Of a stretch of 64,000 nt of DNA, positions 46,732 through 55,755 are shown piece after piece. This DNA comes from Deltaproteobacteria bacterium (GTDB lineage Bacteria; Desulfobacterota; Deferrimicrobia; Deferrimicrobiales; Deferrimicrobiaceae). Made by a program: the position numbers and the translations under genes. Positions within the stretch are counted from its first letter, which is position 1. Each line of letters opens with the position of its first letter. The stretch covers positions 93,731-157,730 of the forward strand of contig JAKAHC010000007.1 of NCBI GenBank assembly GCA_021815305.1. Reading direction: 5' to 3'. A model generated the notes under the pieces. It was not told the DNA's origin. It did not search any database and saw nothing but the letters and a program-made list of their open reading frames with translations.

Positions 46732-47372
46732 ACGGGTCGGCGGCGCGCATCGGGGAACGGTTCCGGTCCCTTTCGACCAGGGAACGGATCCTGCTCCTGT
46801 CGTGTGCCGCGGTGGTGTCGGCCTTCCTGGCGGTGCGGTGGCTGGTATTTCCCGCGGTGGCCGGGTATCGACGGGACCTCGCGTCGATCCCGGCCCTCCA
46901 GGCGCGATTGGCCCGGTACCGGGTTGCCGCCGCGGGATCCGACCGGATCGATGAGGCGCTCGCGGAAGCGGTCGATCGGCTCGAGACGCTCGAGGAAGGG
47001 CTCCTGTCGGGGGACGGCCCGTCCGCGGCGGGCGTGGACCTGCAAGGCCTCCTCAAGCCGATGATCGACCGGCCGGACACCCGGGTGACCTCCGTCCGCG
47101 GTCTTCCCCCCGTGGCGGCCGGAGCCTATTCCGAAGTCGCCGTGCAGGTGGACCTTCAGACGACCACGGAGGGGCTTGCGTCGTTCCTGTCCGCGGTGCC
47201 TCGCAGCCCGAAACGGATCCGGGTCAGGAAGCTGAGCGTCAATTCGGGATTCTACAACCCGGCGGCGGCAACCCGGCGGGAAACGTTGGTGGTGTCCGTC
47301 GTCGTTGCGGGACTCGCCCGGGCTCCAGCGGACGACAAGTCCGGCGCGGCGCAGACAGGGGGCGGGGAATGA
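46728..47372 (+). CDS. gspM: Type II secretion protein GspM
   Basis: The 214-residue bitopic protein has a membrane segment (ILLLSCAAVVSAFLAVRWLVFP) near residues 21-45, preceded by the usual RSLSTRER start, then a coiled coil and a PilO-like ferredoxin-fold domain (VAVQVDLQTTTEGLASFLSA). GspM forms the inner-membrane assembly platform with GspL. The start GTG 46728 overlaps the gspL stop. Final residues DDKSGAAQTGG look disordered. The gene stop overlaps gspC with ATGA. Confidence 0.82.
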   Translation: MNGSAARIGERFRSLSTRERILLLSCAAVVSAFLAVRWLVFPAVAGYRRDLASIPALQARLARYRVAAAGSDRIDEALAEAVDRLETLEEGLLSGDGPSAAGVDLQGLLKPMIDRPDTRVTSVRGLPPVAAGAYSEVAVQVDLQTTTEGLASFLSAVPRSPKRIRVRKLSVNSGFYNPAAATRRETLVVSVVVAGLARAPADDKSGAAQTGGGE

Positions 47373-48115
47373 ACCGCGGAAGGCTCCTCCTCCCCGCGTT
47401 TTCCCTGGTGGCCCTCCTCTTCGGGTGGAAAACGTACGAGGCGTGGACGGTACCGCCGGTCCCGCCGCCGCCGGCCGCCGTCTCCGCCCCGGCGCCCCCT
47501 GCCGCCGCGCCGGCGGACAACACGGCGCAGGGCCCGGATCTCCAGCGCGTCGTGGCCGGGATCCTCGCGCGGCCGCTGTTCCGGCCCGACCGGCAACCGT
47601 TCCGGGAATCCTCCCCGGGAGCTTCGCAGCGGAACTATGCGGCGGAGTTGGGACGGTTCCACGTCGTCGGGGTCCTTGTCCTCGACGGGGCGCCGAGGGC
47701 GATCCTGAACGGAACCGCATCGAGACACGCCGAACGGTACGAGGTGGGGCCCGGGGATTCCCTTCCCGGCTTCACCGTGAAGGAGGTCCGCCAGGAAGGT
47801 GTCGTCGTCGTCGCGGACGGAAGGGAGTTCACGATTCCCATGTACGCCGGAGGACCCAGGGGAACGGCGGAAGCGTTGCGGACCGAAGTGCCGCAAAGGG
47901 CGTCGCCGGCGCATTCCCCCCCGGCCGGAGGCTTGCCCGCCGCGACTGCGGCTCGCCCCGCGGCCGCGCCTCCTCCGTCTCCGGCGCCGGAATCCGTGCA
48001 GGATGCTCCCCATCCGAACATCCAGACGCCCCCGACGCAGGAACAGATCGCCGACTTCTGGAACCGCAGGCGACCCACCCGTCTGCCGCGCGGGACCATC
48101 GTCCCGGTACGTTGA
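47369..48115 (+). CDS. gspC: Type II secretion protein GspC-like (no PDZ domain)
   Basis: The 248-residue protein has one N-terminal membrane helix (LLLPAFSLVALLFGWKTYEAW), a Pro/Ala-rich spacer and a homology-region-type domain with LGRFHVVGVLVLDGAPRAILNG and GDSLPGFTVKEV, the part of GspC that contacts GspD. The last 60 residues are a Pro/Ala-rich tail without the PDZ domain found in many GspC proteins. Its position before gspD supports the call. The truncated form resembles PDZ-less C proteins of some deltaproteobacteria. Confidence 0.76.
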   Translation: MNRGRLLLPAFSLVALLFGWKTYEAWTVPPVPPPPAAVSAPAPPAAAPADNTAQGPDLQRVVAGILARPLFRPDRQPFRESSPGASQRNYAAELGRFHVVGVLVLDGAPRAILNGTASRHAERYEVGPGDSLPGFTVKEVRQEGVVVVADGREFTIPMYAGGPRGTAEALRTEVPQRASPAHSPPAGGLPAATAARPAAAPPPSPAPESVQDAPHPNIQTPPTQEQIADFWNRRRPTRLPRGTIVPVR

Positions 48116-48138
48116 CAACAGACTCCTGGGGGGTAGAG

Positions 48139-50286
48139 ATGAAGCTCCGGATTCTGGCCGTGATCACGACGTGGAGCATCGCCGTCGCCGCCGGTGCGGC
48201 GGAGGTCCAGCCACCTCCGCAACCGGCTCCTGCCCGGCGGGTCCTCCCCGGCATCCCCTCCCCCCCGGTGCCCTTCCCCGCTCCGCCCCCGCTTCCGGCG
48301 ACGGGAAACGGCGTTACGCCCGCACCGGTCCCCGTCGTCCCGCCGCGCGCGGGGTTCGCCCCGGGCGGAGCGGCCGGTTCGGGGTTCCTCGTCAAGTTCA
48401 ACAATGCCGACATCTACGAGGTGATCCACACGCTGGGCCGGGTCGCCGGGATCAACTACCTGATCGACCCACGGGTCCGCGGCATCGTGAACGTCCAGAC
48501 GCAAGGGACGGTGAAGAAGGAGGACGCCCTCGATCTGCTCTTCGCGATCCTTCGGGTCAACGGGGCGACCGCAATCCCGGAGAAAGGGGTCTACCGGATC
48601 GTCCCGATGGCGGAAGCCCGGACGGAGGCGCTGCTGCCGTCGGTGTCCCCGGGCAACCCTTCCGTTCCCGTACCGGGCGGAGCGGTCCTGCGCGCCTTCA
48701 CGCTCCAGTACATCGCCGCCGCCGAGATGGCGAAGGTGATCCGCCCGTTCCTCTCGGCGGGGGGGGACGTAACCGATGTCCCGCGCGCCAACATGCTGCT
48801 CGTCACGGACACCCCGGCCAACATGGAGAAGCACGAACGGCTGATCGCGCTGTTCGACGCCGACGTGTTCCGCACGGCGGGAGTCAAGCTCTTCGCGCTC
48901 AAGTTTCTCGATCCCGAGGAGATGGTGAAGGACCTGGAGAACATCTTCGGCGCCCTCGATTTCTCGAGCCAGACCCGCCGCCCGGCCGGGATCCATTTCG
49001 TCCCCCTTCCGCGCCTCAACGCCCTGCTCGTCGTCAGCGCGTCACCGAGGGCGATGGCGGATGTGGAGCGGTGGGTTCACGAGCTCGACCGGGAGCCTTC
49101 CGGGGCATCGCGCACGGTGCACCTCTACCGGGTCCGCCACGGGCAGGCGAAGGACCTGGCGGACATGCTGCAGCGGCTGTACCCCGGGCGGGCGACGGCC
49201 GTCGGGAAAACGACCGCGTTCAAGCCGCAGGTGGCCGAGCCGGGAGTCCCGCGGGCCATGTCCCCGCCGACGGGTCCGGGTTCCTCCTCCACCGCGGCGA
49301 AGCCCCCGTCCGCGCAGCCCCCCGCGGGACAGGCCGAGAAGGACGGCCAGGCGTTCGACATCATCCTGGACGAACCGCTCAACGCCCTGATCATCCGGGG
49401 GAGCGCCTCGGAATATGCCGCGATCCTCGACACGCTTCGCAACATCGACGTCTACCCCCGCCAGGTGCTTCTGGAGGTCCTGATCGGAGAGGTGAACCTC
49501 GACGACAACCTGAAGCTCGGGATCGACTGGAACTACGTGGGGAAACTGACCGACGGATATAACCAGACCGCCTCGATGACGACCACCGCCGCCGCGCTCA
49601 CCTCGGGTCTCCAGTACGCGGTCGCCAAGACCGACCGCCTGACCGCGGCGTTCCGCTCGCTGGCCACGGACGGGAAGGTCTCGATCCTCTCCGCTCCGAC
49701 GGTGATCGCCACGAACGGAAAGAAGGCGAAGATCGACGTGTCGGACTCGGTGCCCATCGTCACGGCGACGACGAACGCAAACTCGAACCCGCCGGTGACG
49801 ACGCAGTCCGTGGAGTACCGCGACGTCGGCGTCCTGCTCAACTTCACGCCGTACATCAACGACGAAGGGATCGTGACGCTCGACATCGAGCAGGAGGTGA
49901 GCGAGATCGCGTCGCAGTCGTTCGGCTCCACGGGCAACCCCAGTTTCTTCAAGCGGAGCATGAGCACTTCCCTCATCGCGAGCCAGGACCGCAGCATCGT
50001 CCTCGGGGGGCTGGTCAAGGAGCGCAAGGAGCGCAACCGCGAGGGGGTGCCGTTCCTCTACAAGATCCCGCTCCTGGGCTGGATCTTCGGGGCGCGCGGC
50101 GACGTCACTTCGCGCACCGAGCTGCTGGTGTTCATCACGCCGCGCGTGATCGGCAGCATCGAAGAGGGGACGCGGCTCTCGCGCGAGTTCGAGAACCGGG
50201 TCGAGGAGCTGAAACGGCGGATGGGCGAGACCCGGGGAATCCGGAACCCGGCGCCGGCGGGTGCGCCGCAGCAGGAGAAGAAATAG
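48139..50286 (+). CDS. gspD: Type II secretion secretin
   Basis: The 715-residue outer-membrane channel protein has a signal peptide (cut after AVAAGA), a Pro-rich linker, N0-N3 domains (for example NNADIYEVIHTLGRVAGINYLIDP) and the secretin core with YLNATIV-type features such as LLNFTPYINDEG and RSIVLGGLVKERKERNREGVPFL. A Pro/Ala/Ser insertion lies between N-domains near residue 380. GspD forms the exit pore of the system. It is the last gene of the operon, and GGGGGGCCCCCC follows the stop. Confidence 0.96.
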   Translation: MKLRILAVITTWSIAVAAGAAEVQPPPQPAPARRVLPGIPSPPVPFPAPPPLPATGNGVTPAPVPVVPPRAGFAPGGAAGSGFLVKFNNADIYEVIHTLGRVAGINYLIDPRVRGIVNVQTQGTVKKEDALDLLFAILRVNGATAIPEKGVYRIVPMAEARTEALLPSVSPGNPSVPVPGGAVLRAFTLQYIAAAEMAKVIRPFLSAGGDVTDVPRANMLLVTDTPANMEKHERLIALFDADVFRTAGVKLFALKFLDPEEMVKDLENIFGALDFSSQTRRPAGIHFVPLPRLNALLVVSASPRAMADVERWVHELDREPSGASRTVHLYRVRHGQAKDLADMLQRLYPGRATAVGKTTAFKPQVAEPGVPRAMSPPTGPGSSSTAAKPPSAQPPAGQAEKDGQAFDIILDEPLNALIIRGSASEYAAILDTLRNIDVYPRQVLLEVLIGEVNLDDNLKLGIDWNYVGKLTDGYNQTASMTTTAAALTSGLQYAVAKTDRLTAAFRSLATDGKVSILSAPTVIATNGKKAKIDVSDSVPIVTATTNANSNPPVTTQSVEYRDVGVLLNFTPYINDEGIVTLDIEQEVSEIASQSFGSTGNPSFFKRSMSTSLIASQDRSIVLGGLVKERKERNREGVPFLYKIPLLGWIFGARGDVTSRTELLVFITPRVIGSIEEGTRLSREFENRVEELKRRMGETRGIRNPAPAGAPQQEKK

Positions 50287-50411
50287 GGGGGGCCCCCCGC
50301 AGTCGCAAGGAATGTTTTCCGGGGAGGAAACGCCCTCTCCCCGATTTCCATCAGAAAAACAGCGTGGGGATACGATAGCGTCGCTTCGATGGGTACTCCG
50401 GAGAGGGCGCC

Positions 50412-52637
50412 ATGGGCCGCAAGGGAAAAGAAGGGGGGATTTTCCGGCGGGGCGCCGTCGCGTGCGGGGATCGGTTCCGGAACCTGTCCGTGGCCGCCCG
50501 GTTCACCGTCGGGTACATCGTCCTGGGCCTGCTGTGGATCCACGTGGAGCACGATCTTGTCCCCGGCGAAGATTATTTCTTCAAGGACACCCTGTTCGTC
50601 CTTTCCTCGGCCCTTGCGCTCTATTGGATCGTCGGCAAAGGAATCGCAAGGATCCGGAGCTCCGAAGCGCAATTGCGGAAAAACGAGGAGCTGTCCGCGC
50701 GCATCCTCGAAACCACGGCCAACGGGATCTTCGTCGTGGACCGGGAAGGGACGATCACCTTCGCGAACCGCGCCGGCGGGACGATGTTCGGCATGTCCCC
50801 GGACCGGATCGTCGGCCTGAAGTACGACGACGCGAGCCTCGAGGTCACCACCCTCGCCGGCGATCCCTTCCCCCCCGATCAGCGGCCTTTCCCCCGGGTC
50901 ATGGCGACGGGCGAGCCCGTCTACGACATCGAGTTCGCCGCGAGGCGCCCGGACGGTGTCCGGCTCGTCCTGTCCTTCAACGCCGCGCCGCTGCGGGATT
51001 CGGGGGGGGAGATCCGCGGGGCCGTGGTGACGGCGACCGATATCACCGAGCGCCAGCGCGCGCACGACCTGGACCTTCGCAAGTTCTCCATGGCCGTGGA
51101 GCAGAGCCCGATCGGCGTCGCGATCACGGACCGGAACGGGCGCGTGGAATACGTCAATCCGTACTTCACGCGGATGACGGGGTTCTCCCTCGCGGAGATC
51201 ATGGCGACTACGGACCTGTGCCCCGCCCTGCAGACGACCCCGGAGGCGAGCGAGCCGATCCGCCGGGCGATCGGGCAAGGGACCGGGTGGACGGGGGCTT
51301 TCCAGAGCCGGCGCAGGAACGGCGAGATCTATTGGGAATCGGCGTCCCTGTCCCCCATCCGGGACGACGACGGCCGGTTCACCAACTTCCTGTGGCTCCG
51401 GGAGGACATCACCGAGCACCGGAAGACGCTTGGCGCCCTGCGCGAGAGCGAGGAACGGTTCCGCAGGATGTTCGAGCAGAACGAGGAGCCGGTGATCCTT
51501 TTCCGGTCGGGGAGCGCGACGGTGCTGGATGCCAACCCGGCCGCCCTGGCGCTTTACGGTTATTCCCTCGAGGAACTCGTCGCCGGCGGCCCCTCGCTGT
51601 TCGTGTCGCCCGGGGAGGCCGAGGCGTTCCGCCGGCAGGTCGAGGAGATCACCGAGGACCGCGTATTCAACGTTGAGCGGACGACCCACGTGCGCAGGGA
51701 CGGGCAGCCCATCATCGTGTCCGCCCGGGGGAAGTGCATGTGCCTCCCCGGCGGGACCGTTTCCTACTGTTCGTTCCGCGACATCACGGAACGGATCCGC
51801 CTGGAGGAAGAGGCGAAGGTACGGCAGGCGCAGCTCATCCACGCGAACCGGATCGCCTCCCTCGGAATGCTCGTCTCCGGAGTCGCGCACGAGATCAACA
51901 ACCCGAACAACCTCGTCATGTTCAACGCCCCCATCCTGAGGAACGCCTGGCGGGACGCCGTCGCCGAATTGGACCGCAGCGCGGAATCGGCGGATTTTCC
52001 CATGGGGGGGCTTCCCTACTCCGAGATGCGCGACGCGGTCCCGGCCCTCCTCGACGGGATCGAGGAGGCGTCCCGGCGGATCAAGGCGATCGTCGAGAAC
52101 CTGAAGAACTTCGGGGCGCAGGACCGGTCCGCCCTCACCGCGCCAGTGGACGCCAATGCGCTGACGCGGATCGCGGTCTCCATCCTCCAGTTCGAGATCT
52201 CCCGCCGCACCCGCAGGTTCGAGGTCTCTTACGCCGAGGGCCTTCCGATGGTCCAGGGCTCCCCGCAGCAGCTGGAGCAGGTGGTCCTGAACCTGGTCAT
52301 GAACTCTCTCCAGGCCCTCAAGGATCCGTCGTGCGCCGTCAGGGTCGTCACGGCCATGAACGCGGCAACGGGCTGCGTCGAGATCCGGGTCGAGGACGAA
52401 GGGGTGGGAATCCCGGAGGATGCGATCCGGAAGATCGGGAAGCCGTTCTACACGACGAAAACCGACTCCGGCGGCCTGGGGCTTGGCCTTTCGATCTGTT
52501 CCTCCATCGTGAAGTCCCACGGGGGGACCCTGGGTTTCCGGTCGAAGTTCGGTGTGGGGACCACCGTCATCGTTTCCCTGCCCGTTGCGCAGGATCCGTC
52601 CGCGCGGCGCAAGGATCCGGAGGCGGGGGTTTCCTGA
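50412..52637 (+). CDS. PAS-domain sensor histidine kinase (orphan)
   Basis: The 741-residue kinase has two N-terminal helices (about 35-55 and 60-80), then three PAS-type domains (one opening ARILETTANGIFVVDREG), a HisKA H493 (GVAHEINNPNNLV) and an HATPase (NLVMNSLQALK, EDEGVGIPE and GLGLGLSI). No response regulator adjoins it, so its output partner is elsewhere. It lies between the secretion operon and the electron-transfer cluster and meets the DsbC-like gene tail to tail. The start follows GGAGAGGG. Confidence 0.9.
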   Translation: MGRKGKEGGIFRRGAVACGDRFRNLSVAARFTVGYIVLGLLWIHVEHDLVPGEDYFFKDTLFVLSSALALYWIVGKGIARIRSSEAQLRKNEELSARILETTANGIFVVDREGTITFANRAGGTMFGMSPDRIVGLKYDDASLEVTTLAGDPFPPDQRPFPRVMATGEPVYDIEFAARRPDGVRLVLSFNAAPLRDSGGEIRGAVVTATDITERQRAHDLDLRKFSMAVEQSPIGVAITDRNGRVEYVNPYFTRMTGFSLAEIMATTDLCPALQTTPEASEPIRRAIGQGTGWTGAFQSRRRNGEIYWESASLSPIRDDDGRFTNFLWLREDITEHRKTLGALRESEERFRRMFEQNEEPVILFRSGSATVLDANPAALALYGYSLEELVAGGPSLFVSPGEAEAFRRQVEEITEDRVFNVERTTHVRRDGQPIIVSARGKCMCLPGGTVSYCSFRDITERIRLEEEAKVRQAQLIHANRIASLGMLVSGVAHEINNPNNLVMFNAPILRNAWRDAVAELDRSAESADFPMGGLPYSEMRDAVPALLDGIEEASRRIKAIVENLKNFGAQDRSALTAPVDANALTRIAVSILQFEISRRTRRFEVSYAEGLPMVQGSPQQLEQVVLNLVMNSLQALKDPSCAVRVVTAMNAATGCVEIRVEDEGVGIPEDAIRKIGKPFYTTKTDSGGLGLGLSICSSIVKSHGGTLGFRSKFGVGTTVIVSLPVAQDPSARRKDPEAGVS

Positions 52638-52659
52638 TTTCAGGCGCCCGGATCCCCCG

Positions 52660-53484
52660 CTATTCCGGGGGGGGGCCTTGCGTTCCTTTCCGCATTCCCC
52701 CGTGCGGCGGCGCCTCCTTGAGCAGCGAGAGGATCGTCTCCGCGTCCAGCGCTCCCGGGACGATGCGGCCGTCCGGAAAGATCATCGTGGGCGTCGAGCG
52801 GATCTTCAGGCGATCCGCGGTCCGGATCGTCTCCTGGACGGCCTTGCTGCCGCAATCCCCCTTGGGGAGCGGTTTTCCCGCGAACGCGTTGTCGAGGGCC
52901 TGCACGGTCCCGGCGCAGACGATGGAGAGCGACTTCGCGTACGTTTCCGGGTCCTTGTTCCTGGGAAACGGCTTCACGTAGAACGCCACGCCGGCGTTCT
53001 TTGCGACGATCGCCTTCTCCGTCTCGTGGAGCTTCGCGCAGAAGCGGCAGTTGGGGTCGTCGAACACGATGATGCGCCGCTTCGCATCCGGTTTCCCGAC
53101 GACGATGGCCCCTTCGAGGGGGACCCGGGACACGTCGATACGGTTCAGGGAAAGCATCCGGCTCCCCGTGAGGTTGCTGCGCGTGCTCACCTCGAAGATC
53201 TGGCCGGCGACGACGTACTTCTTGGAGAAGTCGATGTAGACCGGCCACCGTTGCCCGCCCTTCTCCACGTCCACTTCCCAGAGCCCCTTCACCGGGCTTG
53301 TCTGTACGGAGAGGACGTTGTCGATGTTGGGGGAGAGGATCTTCCGCGCCTCCTCGATGGTGAGGCTGTGGCAATCGGTGCATACCCCGGCACCGCACCC
53401 CGCCGCGGTGAAGGCGTGCGCGGCGGGCGACGCGGCCAGGATCGGGAGCGCGGCGGCGAGGGCGAACGTCAGGGGGCGTTTCAT
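52660..53484 (-). CDS. DsbC-like thiol isomerase with an N-terminal c-type heme motif
   Basis: The 274-residue protein has a signal peptide (cut after AAHA), then CGAGVCTDCHSL, an N-terminal CXXCH that should bind a c-type heme, then a DsbC-like dimerisation domain and a thioredoxin fold with active site FDDPNCRFCAKLHE and cis-Pro region RSTPTMIF. A second cysteine pair lies near IVCAGT and GDCGSK. DsbC relatives shuffle disulfides in the periplasm; some Geobacter-type forms carry the same N-terminal CXXCH. It is divergent from a barrel/cytochrome cluster and likely helps cytochrome maturation. ATG 53484 has GGAGG 5 bases upstream; TACAAT (53515-53520, minus) may be its -10. Confidence 0.85.
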   Translation of the reverse strand: MKRPLTFALAAALPILAASPAAHAFTAAGCGAGVCTDCHSLTIEEARKILSPNIDNVLSVQTSPVKGLWEVDVEKGGQRWPVYIDFSKKYVVAGQIFEVSTRSNLTGSRMLSLNRIDVSRVPLEGAIVVGKPDAKRRIIVFDDPNCRFCAKLHETEKAIVAKNAGVAFYVKPFPRNKDPETYAKSLSIVCAGTVQALDNAFAGKPLPKGDCGSKAVQETIRTADRLKIRSTPTMIFPDGRIVPGALDAETILSLLKEAPPHGGMRKGTQGPPPE

Positions 53485-53958
53485 CGTTCCTCCGGGGATC
53501 GGTTTCGTTTTCCAATTGTACACCATCGCGGAGAACGCGTCGGCAGGGGGGCGCCGCGGCCGGGGATCGCCCTCCGCCCCGCGCCGGAAGAGCCACCCTG
53601 TGCGTTTCCGTGCGATTTCACGATCGTTTTCAGGGTTTCCGGAAATAGCGGATTTGCGGCGGTGCCATGCCCCCTCTTTCGCGTGCGGCCTCTTTCCGGG
53701 AACACCCTCCGTCGGGAGTATGTTTAAAACATCATTTTTTTTCTTGCGATCGCCAACGGTTTTCGCTATTCTTGGCAGGCGTTTGTCCGCGGGATACGAA
53801 TCGTCGGCCGGTTTCCGATCTGCCGATTTCCAGGGAACGGATTTTGCGTGATGCCGCGGATCGGCCGTGTCCATCCCCGAGGGGACCATGCCGGCGGGCG
53901 GCAGAAAAGCCCGACATGCCGGTACCCGACGGGGAAAAAAATCGTTTGGGGAGGAAAG
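53485..53958. other. 474-bp divergent intergenic region
   Basis: There is no supportable gene here. It holds the start signals of the DsbC-like gene (minus), an AT-rich patch with the palindrome TGTTTAAAACA (53721-53731), and a sigma-70-like promoter toward the barrel gene (53744-53772). From there a leader of about 180 bases runs to the barrel start. The leader repeats ATGCCGG and can form GC hairpins, but I matched it to no riboswitch class. Confidence 0.6.
53744..53772 (+). promoter_or_regulatory. Promoter of the barrel/cytochrome operon
   Basis: TTGCGA (53744-53749), a 17-bp spacer and TATTCT (53767-53772) match a sigma-70 promoter. A palindrome, TGTTTAAAACA, lies about 13 bp upstream of the -35 and could be an operator. 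The transcript would carry a long leader before the ATG at 53959. Confidence 0.5.
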
Positions 53959-55275
53959 ATGGCTCTTCCAGTGACCGGGGGACACGGCCGGAAGCGGTCG
54001 CCTCTTGTTGCCGTCGGCGTATCGCTGCTTTTCTCGTTCCTCCTTGCGGGAACGGCTTCCGCGGCGGACTACTCCCTGTCCTCCAGGACGTACCTCCAGT
54101 ATTACCAGAGAGAGCTGGCAGGCGGCCAGAAGGACCGGTATGCTCCCGCGTTCGAGTACCTCTCCGCCGACGCCTCGAACCTGGGGGGATCGCCGCTCTC
54201 GTTCCACTTCTACGGCTGGGGGCGTGCGGACCTGGGGGATCCGACCGGCTCCGGCAAGGAGTCCGGGGAGTTGGGCAGCGCATATCTCGAGTACCTCTAT
54301 CCGAAGGGGAACGCCCAGCTGAAGCTGGGGCGCTTCTTCCTCACGGAAGGCGCGGCGACGGAGATCATCGACGGCGGCTTTTTCAAGGTGACGACCCCTC
54401 TGGGCATCGGAATCTCGGGATATGGAGGCTCTCCCGTGGAGCATTCCATCCTGGACAACACCGATGAGGGGAGATCCCTCTACGGAGGTCGGGTGTTTTT
54501 CGTCCGCTCCGGGTTCGTGGAACTCGGGGCTTCCTACCTGAAAGAGAAGGGGCCGTTCCAGGGGAAAGACAGGGAGCTGTACGGCGGGGATCTCTGGCTG
54601 GGAGTCGCCGGTCCGGTGCAGCTTACCGGGCAGGCCACCTACAACCGCGCCACGAAGGCGATGGCGTCGCAGCGGTACGCAGTCCGCGTCCTCCTCGGCG
54701 CGCGGTTGGACCTCTCCGCCGGGTACGAGACGTACTCGTACAAGGACCTCTTCCAGAACGCGCTCCACCCTGCGTTCGTCTCTCCATCGATCGACAACTC
54801 CGACAAGGTGCGTTCCGTGTTCGGCGTCGTGGACTGGGAAATCGCCCAGGGATGGACCCTGGAGCTCGCGGCGAAGAACCTGCAGCACGACAGCGCGGCC
54901 ACGGGAAACGCGAGACGGGGCGAAGTGGGGATACGCCACAGGTATAACGACGGAAAGGACACGGCGGGAATATCCGCCGCCGCGATCGCCGCGGACCGGG
55001 ACGAGAACGAATACCGCGAGTTCCGCGGGTTCGCCACGTACTCGCCGTCGAAGATGCGGTTCACCGTCGACGCGCTGGCGCAACAGTACAAGCAGGAGAT
55101 CAACGGGAAGAAGAACGCCTACCAGGTGGTCGCCTCCGCGGGATACCGGGTGCTGCCTTCGCTCCAGCTGTCCGGCGACCTGACCTATACGCAGAGCCCC
55201 GACTTCAGCCATGATTACGCGGGGCTGATCCGGGCGACCCTCGACCTCGGGACCGGCACGGGAGGAACGAAATGA
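53959..55275 (+). CDS. Outer-membrane beta-barrel protein of a cytochrome conduit
   Basis: The 438-residue protein has a signal peptide (cut after TASA), no cysteine at all, and alternating hydrophobic strands with tight turns throughout, for example KLGRFFLTEGAATEII and FVELGASYLKEKGP, ending with aromatic/hydrophobic strands that suggest a barrel of about 20 strands. It is shorter than MtrB/PioB porins (about 650 or more residues) and lacks their CXXC. The pentaheme gene starts within its stop codon, so a stoichiometric porin-cytochrome complex is plausible. ATG 53959 has GGGGAGG upstream. The barrel call is firm, the electron-conduit role is inference. Confidence 0.75.
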   Translation: MALPVTGGHGRKRSPLVAVGVSLLFSFLLAGTASAADYSLSSRTYLQYYQRELAGGQKDRYAPAFEYLSADASNLGGSPLSFHFYGWGRADLGDPTGSGKESGELGSAYLEYLYPKGNAQLKLGRFFLTEGAATEIIDGGFFKVTTPLGIGISGYGGSPVEHSILDNTDEGRSLYGGRVFFVRSGFVELGASYLKEKGPFQGKDRELYGGDLWLGVAGPVQLTGQATYNRATKAMASQRYAVRVLLGARLDLSAGYETYSYKDLFQNALHPAFVSPSIDNSDKVRSVFGVVDWEIAQGWTLELAAKNLQHDSAATGNARRGEVGIRHRYNDGKDTAGISAAAIAADRDENEYREFRGFATYSPSKMRFTVDALAQQYKQEINGKKNAYQVVASAGYRVLPSLQLSGDLTYTQSPDFSHDYAGLIRATLDLGTGTGGTK

Positions 55276-55742
55276 CGCGCCGCGCGCACATCGCACATCT
55301 CGTCGGGGCGGCCCTGCTCGCCCTGCTTTTCGGATGCTCCGCCGTTTCGCAGGCCCCGTCGGTTCCGCCGAAGCACCCGGAGGAGCTCCCGCCGGGCCGG
55401 GCGAACTGCCTCGAGTGCCACAGCGACGTCTCGACCGGGGCACTCAAGCCGTACGCGACGTTCCGCCACACCCGCGTCTTCATCGATTCGCACGGAACCT
55501 ACGCGAAGCAGGGGCAGAACCTGTGCTCCTCCTGCCACGCGCCCGCTTTCTGCCAGATGTGCCACGCCCGGAAGGAGGAGCTGAAGCCCAACGTGCAGAT
55601 GGGCGACCGGCCGGACCGGATGGCTCCGCACCGCGGGGACTACATCATCACTCACCAGATCGACGGGCGGATCGACCCGGGCTCGTGCTACCGGTGCCAC
55701 GGGAACAAGAACGACGCAAGGTGCCGCGCGTGCCACAGATAG
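55272..55742 (+). CDS. Pentaheme c-type cytochrome lipoprotein
   Basis: The 156-residue protein has a lipobox at LLFGCS (about residue 22) and five CXXCH heme motifs: CLECH, CSSCH, CQMCH, CYRCH and CRACH. Free histidines between them (FRHTR, PHRGDYIITH) are candidate distal ligands. As a lipoprotein tied to a membrane surface it could pass electrons across the barrel gene's porin. Its ATG overlaps the barrel stop by ATGA, and the large cytochrome follows 13 bp later. The arrangement resembles porin-cytochrome conduits of metal reducers. Confidence 0.88.
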   Translation: MTRRAHIAHLVGAALLALLFGCSAVSQAPSVPPKHPEELPPGRANCLECHSDVSTGALKPYATFRHTRVFIDSHGTYAKQGQNLCSSCHAPAFCQMCHARKEELKPNVQMGDRPDRMAPHRGDYIITHQIDGRIDPGSCYRCHGNKNDARCRACHR

Positions 55743-55755
55743 TTCAGGAGGCGAT

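Noticed and set aside
50286..50298. GGGGGGCCCCCC after gspD as a terminator
   Set aside because: With no loop bases outside the repeat and no U-tract it is not a convincing terminator.
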